Assembly: GCA_015067795.1 (NCBI GenBank)
Contig: SVLU01000011.1
Coordinates: forward strand, 1 to 58,132
Reading direction: 5' to 3'
Length of the DNA stretch: 58,132 bases
From: Oscillospiraceae bacterium
Lineage (GTDB): Bacteria; Bacillota; Clostridia; Oscillospirales; Oscillospiraceae
This document shows, in pieces, positions 26,643 through 36,225 of this stretch. The number at the start of each line of letters is the position of its first letter. The stretch's first letter is position 1. The position numbers and the translations under genes were made by a program. Below the pieces are notes generated by a model. That model did no database searches. It worked only from the letters and a program-made list of their open reading frames with translations, and was not told where the DNA came from.

Positions 26643-29015
26643 ATGTTTGTGGATAAGAACAATTTTAAGGAAGAATATTCTTCCAAAATCACCAGTCTTT
26701 TCGGTAAGGACATCGACAAGTGCGGTAAGCGCGAAAAGTACGAAGCTCTCGTAAAGCTCATCGTTTCCAAGGCTTCCGAGACCATCTCCGAAACTCAGCG
26801 TCGCTATGTTGAAAAGGATAAGAAGCAGGTTTACTACTTCTCCATGGAATTCCTTATCGGCCGTCTTCTGGAAAACTACCTGAACGCCCTGGGTATTGAC
26901 GAGGTTGTCAGAGAGGGCATGAAGGAATTGGACATTGATTTTGAAGAAGTTCTGGACTGTGAACCGGACCCGGGCCTCGGCAATGGCGGTCTCGGCAGAC
27001 TTGCAGCCTGCTTCCTTGATTCCCTTGCTTATCTGGATGTTAACGCAACAGGCGTTGGTATTCGTTTCCGTTACGGTCTGTTCCGTCAGCGTATCACTTC
27101 CGGCTGGCAGACAGAAGAGCCTGACGCATGGCTCAAGTACAGCTGGCCATGGCAGTCCAGAAAGCCGGACGAAGCTGTTGTTGTTTCCTACAACGGCGGT
27201 TCTACTCTCATCAACGCAATGCCTTACGACGTGCCTATCATCGGTCACGGCGGCAAGACTGTAAACACACTCCGCCTTTGGAGTGCACTGCCATATCACG
27301 AAAGCTTCGACCTTGACGCTTTCAACCGCGGCGACTACGCAGCAGCAACAAAGACCCGCTCCGAAGCCGAAGCTATCTCCAATGTTCTCTACCCTGCCGA
27401 TGCAACCGCAGAAGGTCGTGAACTGAGACTTAAGCAGGAATACTTCTTCGTATGTGCAGGTCTTACCGACATTCTGAGAAAGTACATCGCTCAGTACGGT
27501 CCGGACAAGTGGAAGGAATTCCCTGACCATGTAAGCATTCACATCAACGACACTCACCCTGCTCTCTGTGTACCGGAACTCATGCGTCTCCTGCTGGACG
27601 AACAGCATCTTGACTGGGATACCGCCTGGGACATCACCACAAGAGCAATCTCCTATACAAACCATACCGTTATGCCGGAAGCTCTTGAAAAGTGGCCTAT
27701 CGATATGTACTGCCGTCTCCTTCCAAGAATTTACGACATTACAGAAGAAATCGACCGTCGTTACAGAGCAGATTTCGACAAGACCCGTCCAAACTGGGCC
27801 GCAGAGCTTGAAGCTACCTGCGTAATCCGTCAGGGCATGATCCGTATGGCTAACCTGTCCGTTATCGGCAGCCAGTATGTAAACGGCGTTGCTGCTCTTC
27901 ATACAGAAATTCTCAAGGCTGATACTCTCAAGGAGTTCTATGCACTTACTCCTGAGAAGTTCAACAACAAAACAAACGGTGTTACACACCGCCGTTTCCT
28001 GCTCCAGTCCAACCCTGGTCTCTCCGGCCTCATCACCGACACCATCGGCGACAAGTGGATCGCAGACCCTGAAAACGAACTGAAGAAGCTCCTTGCTTAC
28101 AAGGGCGATGCTGCTTTCGTTAAGGAACTGGAAAGAGTTAAGTATGAAAACAAGTGCCGTCTTGCAAATTACGTTGGCAAGACAAACCACATCGTACTTG
28201 ATCCTAACTCCGTATTTGACATTCAGGTAAAGCGTATCCACGCTTACAAGCGTCAGCTCCTCTTCACTCTGAAGATCCTTGATCTCTACAACAAACTGAA
28301 GGCTGACCCAACTCTCGACATCCCACCTCAGACCTTTATCCTTGCAGGTAAGGCTGCAGCAAGCTATACCTTTGCTAAGGAAACAATTAAGTTCTACTGT
28401 TCCGTAGCTGATAAGATCAACTCCGATCCTGACATGGAAGGCAGAATTAAGGTCGTGTTCCTTGAAAACTTCAACGTAAGCACAGCACAGCTTATCTACC
28501 CCGCAGCTGACATCTCCGAGCAGATCTCCACAGCAGGTAAGGAAGCAAGCGGTACAGGCAACATGAAGTTCATGTTCAACGGTGCTCTCACCCTCGGCAC
28601 TCTGGACGGTGCAAACGTAGAGATCCGCGAGCTGGTTGGCGATGACAACATCTATATCTTTGGTCTCAGATCCGAACAGGTTATGGATTACTACATGAAG
28701 GGCGGTTACTCCCCATACGCTGAAGCACAGTCTGATCCAAGACTTCGTCTTATGATGGATCAGCTTGTGAACGGCTACTTCAGCGAAAGCAACTACAACT
28801 TCTGGGGCATCCATGACGAGCTTATGAGACACGGCGACCAGTACTTCGTTCTCAAGGACTTCGGCTCCTATGTAAACACATGGGATAAGATGATCCGTGA
28901 CTACACAGACAAGAGCAAGTGGTTCGGCATGAGCACTGTCAATATCGCTAAGGCAGGCTACTTCTCCAGCGACAGAACCATCAGCGAATATGTAAAGGAT
29001 ATCTGGCACGCATAA
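26643..29015 (+). CDS. glgP: Glycogen/maltodextrin phosphorylase
   Basis: A 790-residue GT35 enzyme that phosphorolyses alpha-1,4-glucans to glucose 1-phosphate. The PLP-binding region EASGTGNMKFMFNGALTLGT is complete, with the Schiff-base Lys in NMKF, and the N-terminal GNGGLGRLAACFLDS motif is present. The start is uncertain: the ATG at 26643 (MFVDKNNF) lies 12 bp after GAGG and aligns with relatives as I recall them; the ATG at 26634 is only 3 bp from it. It lies between glgB and glgC, so degradation and synthesis genes are interleaved. The 250-bp gap before it holds the MITE-like element. Confidence 0.95.
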   Translation: MFVDKNNFKEEYSSKITSLFGKDIDKCGKREKYEALVKLIVSKASETISETQRRYVEKDKKQVYYFSMEFLIGRLLENYLNALGIDEVVREGMKELDIDFEEVLDCEPDPGLGNGGLGRLAACFLDSLAYLDVNATGVGIRFRYGLFRQRITSGWQTEEPDAWLKYSWPWQSRKPDEAVVVSYNGGSTLINAMPYDVPIIGHGGKTVNTLRLWSALPYHESFDLDAFNRGDYAAATKTRSEAEAISNVLYPADATAEGRELRLKQEYFFVCAGLTDILRKYIAQYGPDKWKEFPDHVSIHINDTHPALCVPELMRLLLDEQHLDWDTAWDITTRAISYTNHTVMPEALEKWPIDMYCRLLPRIYDITEEIDRRYRADFDKTRPNWAAELEATCVIRQGMIRMANLSVIGSQYVNGVAALHTEILKADTLKEFYALTPEKFNNKTNGVTHRRFLLQSNPGLSGLITDTIGDKWIADPENELKKLLAYKGDAAFVKELERVKYENKCRLANYVGKTNHIVLDPNSVFDIQVKRIHAYKRQLLFTLKILDLYNKLKADPTLDIPPQTFILAGKAAASYTFAKETIKFYCSVADKINSDPDMEGRIKVVFLENFNVSTAQLIYPAADISEQISTAGKEASGTGNMKFMFNGALTLGTLDGANVEIRELVGDDNIYIFGLRSEQVMDYYMKGGYSPYAEAQSDPRLRLMMDQLVNGYFSESNYNFWGIHDELMRHGDQYFVLKDFGSYVNTWDKMIRDYTDKSKWFGMSTVNIAKAGYFSSDRTISEYVKDIWHA

Positions 29016-29089
29016 TAAGTAAAGGGCACACATAATTTCAACAATTATTTTATATAAAGGAAGAAATAAACATTTTAAGGAGGAACGAT

Positions 29090-30232
<1,143 letters not shown>

Positions 30233-30246
30233 GGAGGTGCCCCAAG

Positions 30247-31353
30247 ATGAAAACTGCAATGGGTCTTATTATGACAAATTACTCTGACGGCAACTTCGAT
30301 TCCCTGATCGCTGACCGTCCGATAGCTACCCTGCCATTCGGCGGCAGATACAGAATGGTTGACTTCCCTATGTCCAACATGGTCAACTCCCGTATCACCA
30401 CCGTTGGTATCATCACCCCTTATAAGTACCGTTCCCTTATGGACCATCTTGGTGCAGGCAAGGAATGGATGCTGAACAGAAAAGTCGGCGGTATGTTCTT
30501 CCTCCCCGGCTCCATCTACGGCGTTAAGAATGAACGTCATTCCAAATTCCTCCTTCGTGACATCCTCCAGAACAAGGCTTATCTGGAAAGAGGCGAAGGT
30601 GAGCTGGTAGTAGTTACCGGCAGCAACAAAATCTACAATATGGATTACAGAGAGGTCTGCCGTATCCACGAGGAAAGCGGCGCTGATGTAACTCTCATCT
30701 ACAAGCCAAACAATGTTGGCTGTGAAGCTCCTGAAAACTATCTGACCGTTGACGAAAACGGCAAGGTTACAGCTATCTCCGCTGATGCCGGTGAAACAGC
30801 AAACTGCTTCATGGACGCTTTCGTTATCAACCGTGAACTGCTCTTAAAGTTCATGAGCTGGTACGGCGCTCTCGATTACATGGATATGCTGGACATCTTC
30901 GAAGACAGCATTGATAAGGTAAACATCCGTGCTTATGCATTTGAAGGTTACCTTGGCTCTGTAAACGGCCTCAAGAGCTTCATGCGTGCAAATCAGGATC
31001 TCCTTGACCCTGAGGTTCGCCGTGAGCTGTTCCTCTCCGACAATCCAATCAAAACAAAGGTACAGGACTCCGCTCCTGCAAAGTATCTGCCTTCTGCTGA
31101 GATCAAGAATTCCATGATCTCCACCGGCTGCACAATCGGCGGCTCAGTTGAAAACAGCATCCTTTTCCGCGGTGCAAATGTTGCCCCGGGTGCTGTTGTT
31201 AAAAACTGCATCATCATGCAGAAGTGCGACATCCAGGAGGGTGCAGTTCTTGAAAACTGTATCGTGGACAAGTACGTTACCATAAGTGCCGGTTCCAAGG
31301 TCATCGGTAATGTTGACAGTCCAATAGCAATCGGAAAGAGGCAAAACGTATGA
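30247..31353 (+). CDS. glgD: Glucose-1-phosphate adenylyltransferase regulatory subunit GlgD
   Basis: A 368-residue GlgC paralogue. It keeps the nucleotidyltransferase fold (TLPFGGRYRMVDFPMSN) and the beta-helix at the C-terminus but has lost the GGxGSRL nucleotide loop, here GLIMTNYSDGNFDSL, so it should be non-catalytic. GlgD subunits form heterotetramers with GlgC and raise its activity. The ribosome site is AAGGAGGTG. The last 4 bp overlap glgA (ATGA). Confidence 0.93.
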   Translation: MKTAMGLIMTNYSDGNFDSLIADRPIATLPFGGRYRMVDFPMSNMVNSRITTVGIITPYKYRSLMDHLGAGKEWMLNRKVGGMFFLPGSIYGVKNERHSKFLLRDILQNKAYLERGEGELVVVTGSNKIYNMDYREVCRIHEESGADVTLIYKPNNVGCEAPENYLTVDENGKVTAISADAGETANCFMDAFVINRELLLKFMSWYGALDYMDMLDIFEDSIDKVNIRAYAFEGYLGSVNGLKSFMRANQDLLDPEVRRELFLSDNPIKTKVQDSAPAKYLPSAEIKNSMISTGCTIGGSVENSILFRGANVAPGAVVKNCIIMQKCDIQEGAVLENCIVDKYVTISAGSKVIGNVDSPIAIGKRQNV

Positions 31354-32792
31354 AAAGAAAACCAAGAGTTTTATTCGCCGCTTATGAGGCTGAACCTTTT
31401 CTGAAGACCGGTGGTCTCGGCGACGTAGCAGGCAGTCTGCCAAAGGCACTCAAGGCCCAGGGCTATGAGATTCGTCTCATCATGCCTAAGTTTGGCAGTA
31501 TTCCTGAAAAGTACAAGGCAAGAATGAAGCACATTTGTGATTTCACTCTGGACCTTGGCTGGAGACATCAGTACTGCGGTATCGACTCCCTGAAGACTCA
31601 GGGCGTTACCTGCTATTTTGTAGACAATGAATACTACTTCAACCGCGAGAAGCCTTACGGCTATCTTGATGACGGTGAACGTATCGCATTCTTTGCAAAG
31701 GCAATCATGGACTGCATCCCTTACATCCCTGATTTCAATCCGGACATCATCCACTGCAACGACTGGCATACAGCTCTTACACCTGTATTCCTGAAGAGCA
31801 AGTACTGTCCTGAAGAGCTCCAGGGTGTTAAGACCATCTTCACAGTTCATAATCTGAAGTTCCAGGGCGTATACTCCAAGTGGTGTGTAGGCGATCTCCT
31901 CGGCTTTACCGAGGACGAAGCAGGCTATCTGGGCCTTCTTGAGGGTGACACCGTTAACTATATGCGCGGTGCTATCTGCATGGCTGACCGCATCACCACC
32001 GTCAGCAAGACATACGCTGAGGAGATCTGCGGCCAGTTCTTTGGCGAAGGTCTCAGCTATATCTTCCTTAACCGTAAGGAAGTTCTGTCCGGTATCCTGA
32101 ACGGTATCGACACAAAGCGTTACGAGCCAACCACTGACTCTAACCTCTACAAGAAGTTTACCGATGATTATTTCGAGAGCAAGCGTGTTAACAAGGAAGC
32201 TTTCCAGGCTGAAATGGGTCTGGAGGTCAATGGTGACAAGCCTCTCATGGTGATCATCTCCCGCCTCACAGAGCAGAAGGGTCTTGACCTTGTTCTGTGG
32301 ATCTTAGGCGAGCTTATGAGCCAGGATGTACAGCTTGCAGTTCTTGGCGTTGGCGATCAGAAGTATGAGGATTCCCTCAGCTCCATGGCAGGCTTCATGC
32401 CTGAAAAGGTTTCCGTATCCCTTACCTTCTCCGAGCCTCTGAGCCACAAGTTCTACGCTGCTGCTGACATGATCCTTGTTCCATCCCTGTTTGAGCCATG
32501 CGGTCTCACTCAGATGATCGCAATGCGCTACGGCACTCTCCCTGTTGTAAGAGAAACAGGCGGTCTGAAGGACAGCGTTATGCCATACAACAAGTACACC
32601 GGCGAAGGCAACGGCTTCACATTTGCAAACTACAATGCTCATGAGCTGCTGTTTGTACTTAAGGATGCTATCAATCTCTATCACAACGAGCCTGAAGCAT
32701 GGAAGAAGCTGGTTGAAAACGCTATCGCAACAGACTTCTCCTGGGATTCCTCAGCAGAACAATATTCGGCATTATATAAGGAACTGTTATGA
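31350..32792 (+). CDS. glgA: Glycogen synthase (ADP-glucose)
   Basis: A 480-residue GT5 enzyme that elongates alpha-1,4-glucan from ADP-glucose. The substrate loop KTGGLGDVAGSLP (residues 20-32) and the late motif PSLFEPCGLTQMIAMRYGTLPVVRETGGL, cited here only by its core EPCGLTQ, are typical. The length agrees with bacterial GlgA (about 475). It overlaps glgD and the next gene by 4 bp on each side, so glgD-glgA-GH13 are tightly coupled. Confidence 0.96.
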   Translation: MKRKPRVLFAAYEAEPFLKTGGLGDVAGSLPKALKAQGYEIRLIMPKFGSIPEKYKARMKHICDFTLDLGWRHQYCGIDSLKTQGVTCYFVDNEYYFNREKPYGYLDDGERIAFFAKAIMDCIPYIPDFNPDIIHCNDWHTALTPVFLKSKYCPEELQGVKTIFTVHNLKFQGVYSKWCVGDLLGFTEDEAGYLGLLEGDTVNYMRGAICMADRITTVSKTYAEEICGQFFGEGLSYIFLNRKEVLSGILNGIDTKRYEPTTDSNLYKKFTDDYFESKRVNKEAFQAEMGLEVNGDKPLMVIISRLTEQKGLDLVLWILGELMSQDVQLAVLGVGDQKYEDSLSSMAGFMPEKVSVSLTFSEPLSHKFYAAADMILVPSLFEPCGLTQMIAMRYGTLPVVRETGGLKDSVMPYNKYTGEGNGFTFANYNAHELLFVLKDAINLYHNEPEAWKKLVENAIATDFSWDSSAEQYSALYKELL

Positions 32793-34660
32793 TCATTTTT
32801 CACAACTCACACGATATAAATTACCGCCGTCCCTTTGGGGCGGCGGTAGCCGATAGTGCAGTCAGACTTTTTATAAAGGCTGACTGTATCTCTGCCTGTC
32901 ATCTTCTCCTTTGGCAGGGCGACGGCAGTATGCAGCGTATTCCAATGACCCCCTGCGAGGACGGCTTTGAAATAACCGTCACCATGCCAAGCAAGCCGCA
33001 GCTCCTCTGGTACTGCTTCCAGACAGATGACCTGTACTACGGCAACAAGGAAAACCGCTTCGGCGGTGAGGGCGAGGTTTATGACCATATGCCACCCTGC
33101 TACCAGATCACCGTATACAACGAAAGCAAAACCCCCGACTGGTATAAAAACGCAGTTGTCTATCAGATTTTCCCTGACCGCTTTAACCGTGGCTCCGACT
33201 GGCTTCAGCGTCAGATGACAGCCGCAGAGTGCCGTGGTAAGAACAGCGTTAAACGCCTTCTCCATCAGAATTGGGACGACACGCCATTCTATCCAAGGGA
33301 CGAACGCAACGCAGTTTCCCGCTGGCCGTTCTTTGGCGGTACTCTTGAGGGAATTCGTGAAAAGCTTGGCTATCTCAGGGAGCTTGGCGTTACAGTCATC
33401 TACCTGAACCCTATCTTCAAGGGTGCCAGCAACCACAAATACGACACCTGCGACTATCTCCGTGTGGACGAGGGCTTCGGTGACGAAGAGAGCTTTAAGC
33501 TTCTGGCAAAATCTGCTGAAGAATTGGGCATAAGCCTTATTTTGGACGGCGTTTTCAGCCATACAGGTGCAGACAGCATCTACTTTGACAGGTTCAATAA
33601 CTACGGCACAGGTGCGGCTGTAAGCAAGGACTCCCCTTACTATTCCTGGTACAGATTCCACAACTACCCTCACACCTACGAGTGCTGGTGGGGTGTTGAT
33701 GACCTGCCAAATGTGGAGGAAAACGACCCTTCCTACCGTGAATTTATCTGCCGCGGCAAAGACAGCGTCATCAGAAAGTGGCTTAACCTTGGTGCAAGAG
33801 GCTGGCGACTTGACGTTGCAGATGAACTGCCCGACAGCTTCATCAAGGATATTCGTCTTGCTATGGAGGAAACCAAGCCCGACAGCCTTCTTTTGGGCGA
33901 GGTTTGGGAGGATGCAAGCAACAAGATAAGCTACGGTGAACGCCGTGAGTATCTTTTCGGTGACGAGCTTCACTCCACAATGAATTATCCTTTCCGTGCC
34001 GCCGCTATTGATTACACTATGGGCACAATGTCTCCCCAGGACCTCGGTGCGATCCTCATGAGCCTTATGGAGAATTATCCTCTTGAGAACTTCTACGGTG
34101 CTCTCAATCTCATCGGCAGTCACGACAGAGCCAGAACCCTTACCGTTTTAGGCGGCGCTCCCGGCCATCTCAACGAGCTGGAAAAGGCAAGCTTCCGTCT
34201 GTCCCCTGAAGCTTTCTCTCTCGCAGTAAAACGTATGAAGCTCATCAGCCTTCTGCAGTTTGTAACCCCCGGTGTTCCATGCATCTACTACGGCGACGAA
34301 GCCGGCTGTCAGGGCTACGATGACCCATACAACCGCGGTACTTACCCTTGGGGCAATGAAAACACCGAGCTTCTGGAGCATTACAAGGCTCTCGGCAAGC
34401 TCAGAACAGACTTCCCTGCCCTTATCTCCGGTGACTATGAGCCTCTCGCTTACGGTCATGCGGTTTACGGCTGCAAACGCAGTCTGGAAAACGACTCCGT
34501 ACTGGCTCTCTTCAACAGAGATACAGAAATTGGTGCTGTTATTCCTCTGCCAAAGGGTTATGATAAAATCGAGTTTTCAATCAGCGGATCTCCGGAAATC
34601 AAGAGCGGACATATTACCATGCCGCCTCTATCCGGCGTGCTTCTCAGTAAACAAAAATAG
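32789..34660 (+). CDS. GH13 alpha-glucanase (neopullulanase/cyclomaltodextrinase-like)
   Basis: A 623-residue alpha-amylase-family enzyme. The first ~115 residues form a beta-sandwich of the CBM34-like kind (NYRRPFGAAVADSAVRLF). The barrel has all catalytic residues: nucleophile Asp in GWRLDVADEL (near 351), acid/base Glu in LLGEVWEDA (near 371) and the third Asp in LIGSHDRART (near 448). No signal peptide is visible, so it is cytoplasmic and probably trims or debranches glycogen or imported maltodextrins. It overlaps glgA by 4 bp and closes the glycogen operon. The exact subfamily cannot be assigned from sequence reading alone. Confidence 0.85.
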   Translation: MIIFHNSHDINYRRPFGAAVADSAVRLFIKADCISACHLLLWQGDGSMQRIPMTPCEDGFEITVTMPSKPQLLWYCFQTDDLYYGNKENRFGGEGEVYDHMPPCYQITVYNESKTPDWYKNAVVYQIFPDRFNRGSDWLQRQMTAAECRGKNSVKRLLHQNWDDTPFYPRDERNAVSRWPFFGGTLEGIREKLGYLRELGVTVIYLNPIFKGASNHKYDTCDYLRVDEGFGDEESFKLLAKSAEELGISLILDGVFSHTGADSIYFDRFNNYGTGAAVSKDSPYYSWYRFHNYPHTYECWWGVDDLPNVEENDPSYREFICRGKDSVIRKWLNLGARGWRLDVADELPDSFIKDIRLAMEETKPDSLLLGEVWEDASNKISYGERREYLFGDELHSTMNYPFRAAAIDYTMGTMSPQDLGAILMSLMENYPLENFYGALNLIGSHDRARTLTVLGGAPGHLNELEKASFRLSPEAFSLAVKRMKLISLLQFVTPGVPCIYYGDEAGCQGYDDPYNRGTYPWGNENTELLEHYKALGKLRTDFPALISGDYEPLAYGHAVYGCKRSLENDSVLALFNRDTEIGAVIPLPKGYDKIEFSISGSPEIKSGHITMPPLSGVLLSKQK

Positions 34661-34797
34661 TTTTTTCGGCATTTGCAGGGCAGGGGCTTGCTACTGCCGC
34701 TATATGTTAGCATATTATTTAAATATTGCCGAAAACAACGAAAAAAAGCAAAAAATAGTAACTCCGAAAAAATTTTTGAAAAAAGTCAAAAAAAGTG

Positions 34798-34826
34798 TTG
34801 ACAAACTGGGGTCAAGTGAGTATAAT
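34798..34826 (+). promoter_or_regulatory. Promoter of the tRNA pair
   Basis: A consensus promoter: TTGACA (34798-34803), 17-bp spacer, TATAAT (34821-34826), starting just before the first tRNA. Upstream, 34661-34797 is A-rich and I see nothing else in it. Confidence 0.9.
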
Positions 34827-34839
34827 AACTCTTGCCTAC

Positions 34840-34916
34840 GGCGGCATAGCTCAGCTGGCTAGAGCATTCGGTTCATACCCGGAGTGTCATCTGTTCGAAT
34901 CAGATTGCCGCTACCA
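34840..34916 (+). tRNA. tRNA-Met (anticodon CAT)
   Basis: A 77-nt cloverleaf with encoded CCA. Acceptor GGCGGCA pairs with TGCCGCT (G1-U72 wobble), D arm GCTC/GAGC, anticodon stem TTCGG/CCGGA with loop TTCATAC, T arm ATCTG/CAGAT with loop TTCGAAT. The anticodon is CAT. The body resembles elongator tRNA-Met of Clostridia; the initiator would have an unpaired 1-72 C-A and three G-C pairs, and an Ile2 (lysidine) reading cannot be fully excluded. Confidence 0.93.
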
Positions 34917-34917
34917 G

Positions 34918-34943
34918 CAAGGACAGCTTAGCTGCTGTCCTTG
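34918..34943 (+). other. Perfect hairpin between the two tRNAs
   Basis: CAAGGACAGC pairs with GCTGTCCTTG around a 6-nt loop, directly after the tRNA-Met CCA and 4 nt before tRNA-Glu. It has no T tract, so a processing signal is more likely than a terminator. Confidence 0.7.
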
Positions 34944-34947
34944 AGAC

Positions 34948-35022
34948 GGCCCGTTGGTCAAGCGGTTAAGACACCGCCCTTTCACGGCGGTAACACGAGT
35001 TCGAGTCTCGTACGGGTCACCA
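34948..35022 (+). tRNA. tRNA-Glu (anticodon TTC)
   Basis: A 75-nt cloverleaf with encoded CCA. Acceptor GGCCCGT pairs with ACGGGTC (one G-U pair), D arm GTC/GAC, anticodon stem CCGCC/GGCGG with loop CTTTCAC, giving TTC, T arm CGAG/CTCG with loop TTCGAGT. It is co-transcribed with tRNA-Met from the promoter at 34798. Confidence 0.95.
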
Positions 35023-35059
35023 AAAAGAAAAGTCACCAAACGGTGGCTTTTTCTTTTTG
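35023..35059 (+). terminator. Terminator of the tRNA operon
   Basis: AAAAGTCACC pairs with GGTGGCTTTT (one G-U) around AAAC, followed by a T-rich tail. It begins right after the tRNA-Glu CCA. Confidence 0.85.
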
Positions 35060-35215
35060 TTCTCTTCTCTATTCTCTTTTCACTCTTCACTCTTCTCACT
35101 GCTTTAATGGTGACTTTTCCAGAGAAAAGATAAGAACGAAAAGATAAAAGATGCGGTATCGCTTCGCGATAATTTATAACTTCATTTTGCATCAGCAAAA
35201 TATTTCACTAAATAT
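35060..35215. repeat. Dispersed repeat patch after the tRNAs
   Basis: The part at about 35065-35098 (CTATTCTCTTTTCACTCTTC core) recurs near 23644-23666. The rest has small hairpins, for example TATCGC/GCGATA and TTTTGC/GCAAAA. I see no gene in it. Confidence 0.55.
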
Positions 35216-35221
35216 AAATTC

Positions 35222-35245
35222 GTAGGGTCGATTCGCAAATCGACT
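35222..35245 (+). repeat. REP-like palindrome, family B, copy 1
   Basis: GTAG followed by GGTCGATT and AATCGACT, 4 nt apart (last pair G-T). It is nearly identical to 36025-36048. Confidence 0.75.
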
Positions 35246-35305
35246 CTTTTATTTTTATGAGTGCATTTCATGAATTGCCCCCACAATTTGAATTTTTAGT
35301 GATTA

Positions 35306-35602
35306 CTATGTTTCCCCAACATTTTTAAACTGTCTTTTATTCTCCCCTACCACATCCAAAATCATCCTTGCACCAAGGCGAAATCCTTCGATAAACGTAT
35401 CTTCTTCACTTATTTTCATTACACGCAGCTGTAAGTCCTCCAATTCTTCATGATGTTTTTTCTTCTCCGGAGATAAATCACTTAAAAACGCCTCTGTTTC
35501 TTGACAAAGCTGATGAAATAATTTTTTATACTCAGAATCTGAACATATAAGCCTTTCACATGGTATAATATTTCCATACCATATATCATTTAAAATGTAC
35601 AT
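35306..35602 (-). CDS. Small protein, DUF6809-like
   Basis: A 98-residue soluble, mostly helical protein. The opening MYILNDIWYGNIIPCER and the acidic coiled region LSPEKKKHHEELEDLQ, followed by FIEGFRLGARMILDV, match what I recall of the DUF6809 family, which is common in gut Clostridia and often found in accessory regions. Its function is unknown. I chose the ATG at 35602, 8 bp after GGAGGT; upstream in-frame codons to 35632 lie across that ribosome site. It is divergent from a small XRE regulator 168 bp away, which may control it. Confidence 0.7.
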   Translation of the reverse strand: MYILNDIWYGNIIPCERLICSDSEYKKLFHQLCQETEAFLSDLSPEKKKHHEELEDLQLRVMKISEEDTFIEGFRLGARMILDVVGENKRQFKNVGET

Positions 35603-35769
35603 TATTCTTACCTCCATAATATTTTCTGTCAAATCTACTCAGTTCCTTCAACCAACTCGTCCGATATTAAGTATTACATATTATTTGTAACTTGTCAAGT
35701 TATATTTTTGATATGTCACGTTGTCGCACTACTAACAACTTCGGACTATAATATCTTTGAGGTGATTAG

Positions 35770-35997
35770 ATGCAGACCCAACATTTCAACAAATACAAAT
35801 GCCTTGGCTTGAATATTGCTTACTATCGCAAGTCCAAAGGATTATCTCAATCTCAATTAGCTGAAATGGTCAAGATAAGCCGTACACACATGAGCAGAAT
35901 TGAAACTGCAGATTGTGCCGTTTCTCTTGACGTGGTATTTGAAATTTCCGATGCTCTGTCAGTAAGTCTGGACAAGCTGTTCGATTTCAGAGATTGA
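35770..35997 (+). CDS. XRE-family helix-turn-helix regulator
   Basis: A 75-residue one-domain DNA-binding protein. The HTH covers residues 12-66 (LNIAYYRKSKGLSQSQLAEM then ISRTHMSRIE). The ribosome site is GAGGTGAT with 3-4 nt to the ATG. A TATAAT at 35747-35752 lacks a well-spaced -35. The palindrome GTTGT/ACAAC at about 35720-35738 upstream could be an operator. It stands divergent to the DUF6809-like gene and close to two REP-like palindromes, so the patch 35.2-36.1 kb looks like accessory DNA next to tRNA genes. Confidence 0.85.
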   Translation: MQTQHFNKYKCLGLNIAYYRKSKGLSQSQLAEMVKISRTHMSRIETADCAVSLDVVFEISDALSVSLDKLFDFRD

Positions 35998-36024
35998 TAA
36001 TACCGCTGTTTACTAATATCATCC

Positions 36025-36048
36025 GTAGGGTCGATTCGCAAATCGACC
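36025..36048 (+). repeat. REP-like palindrome, family B, copy 2
   Basis: GTAG, then GGTCGATT and its exact complement AATCGACC separated by CGCA. It matches 35222-35245 at all but one position. It is followed at about 36060-36150 by a remnant of another repeat (CCCCTCTCAGTCACC and a GTCACC/GGTGAC hairpin). Confidence 0.8.
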
Positions 36049-36150
36049 CTGTTTGTTATCTTTGCTGTCCCCCTCTCAGTCACCTTACGGTGACAGCGCT
36101 CCCCAAATGGACAAGCCGAATGGCATGGCACAGCCATGAGGCCGAGGGAT

Positions 36151-36182
36151 TTGTTAACCTTACCGGTTATATCAGTTGACAT
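36151..36182. promoter_or_regulatory. Probable BirA (biotin repressor) operator
   Basis: The left half-site TTGTTAACC (36151-36159) equals the consensus half-site of biotin operators; 14 nt later the right half AGTTGACAT (36174-36182) matches GGTTAACAA at 6 of 9 positions. The right half overlaps the -35 of the promoter at 36176-36204 in front of birA-bioY, so binding of BirA with biotinyl-AMP would block transcription. The assignment rests on pattern recall. Confidence 0.55.
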
Positions 36183-36204
36183 TCCCCTGTTCTCATGTTA
36201 TCCT
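36176..36204 (+). promoter_or_regulatory. Promoter of birA-bioY
   Basis: TTGACA (36176-36181), 17-bp spacer, TATCCT (36199-36204). The leader would be only about 15 nt, beginning close to the ribosome site CAGGAG. Confidence 0.6.
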
Positions 36205-36225
36205 CCTACTCAGGAGCGTGATACC

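Noticed and set aside
26616-29033. An 805-codon open frame antisense to glgP
   Set aside because: Same reason: a shadow frame over a strongly biased gene, without start signals or domain motifs.
32789-34660. Loss of catalytic residues in the GH13 enzyme next to glgA, as in GlgB
   Set aside because: Its three catalytic acids (GWRLDVADEL, LLGEVWEDA, SHDRA) are all present.
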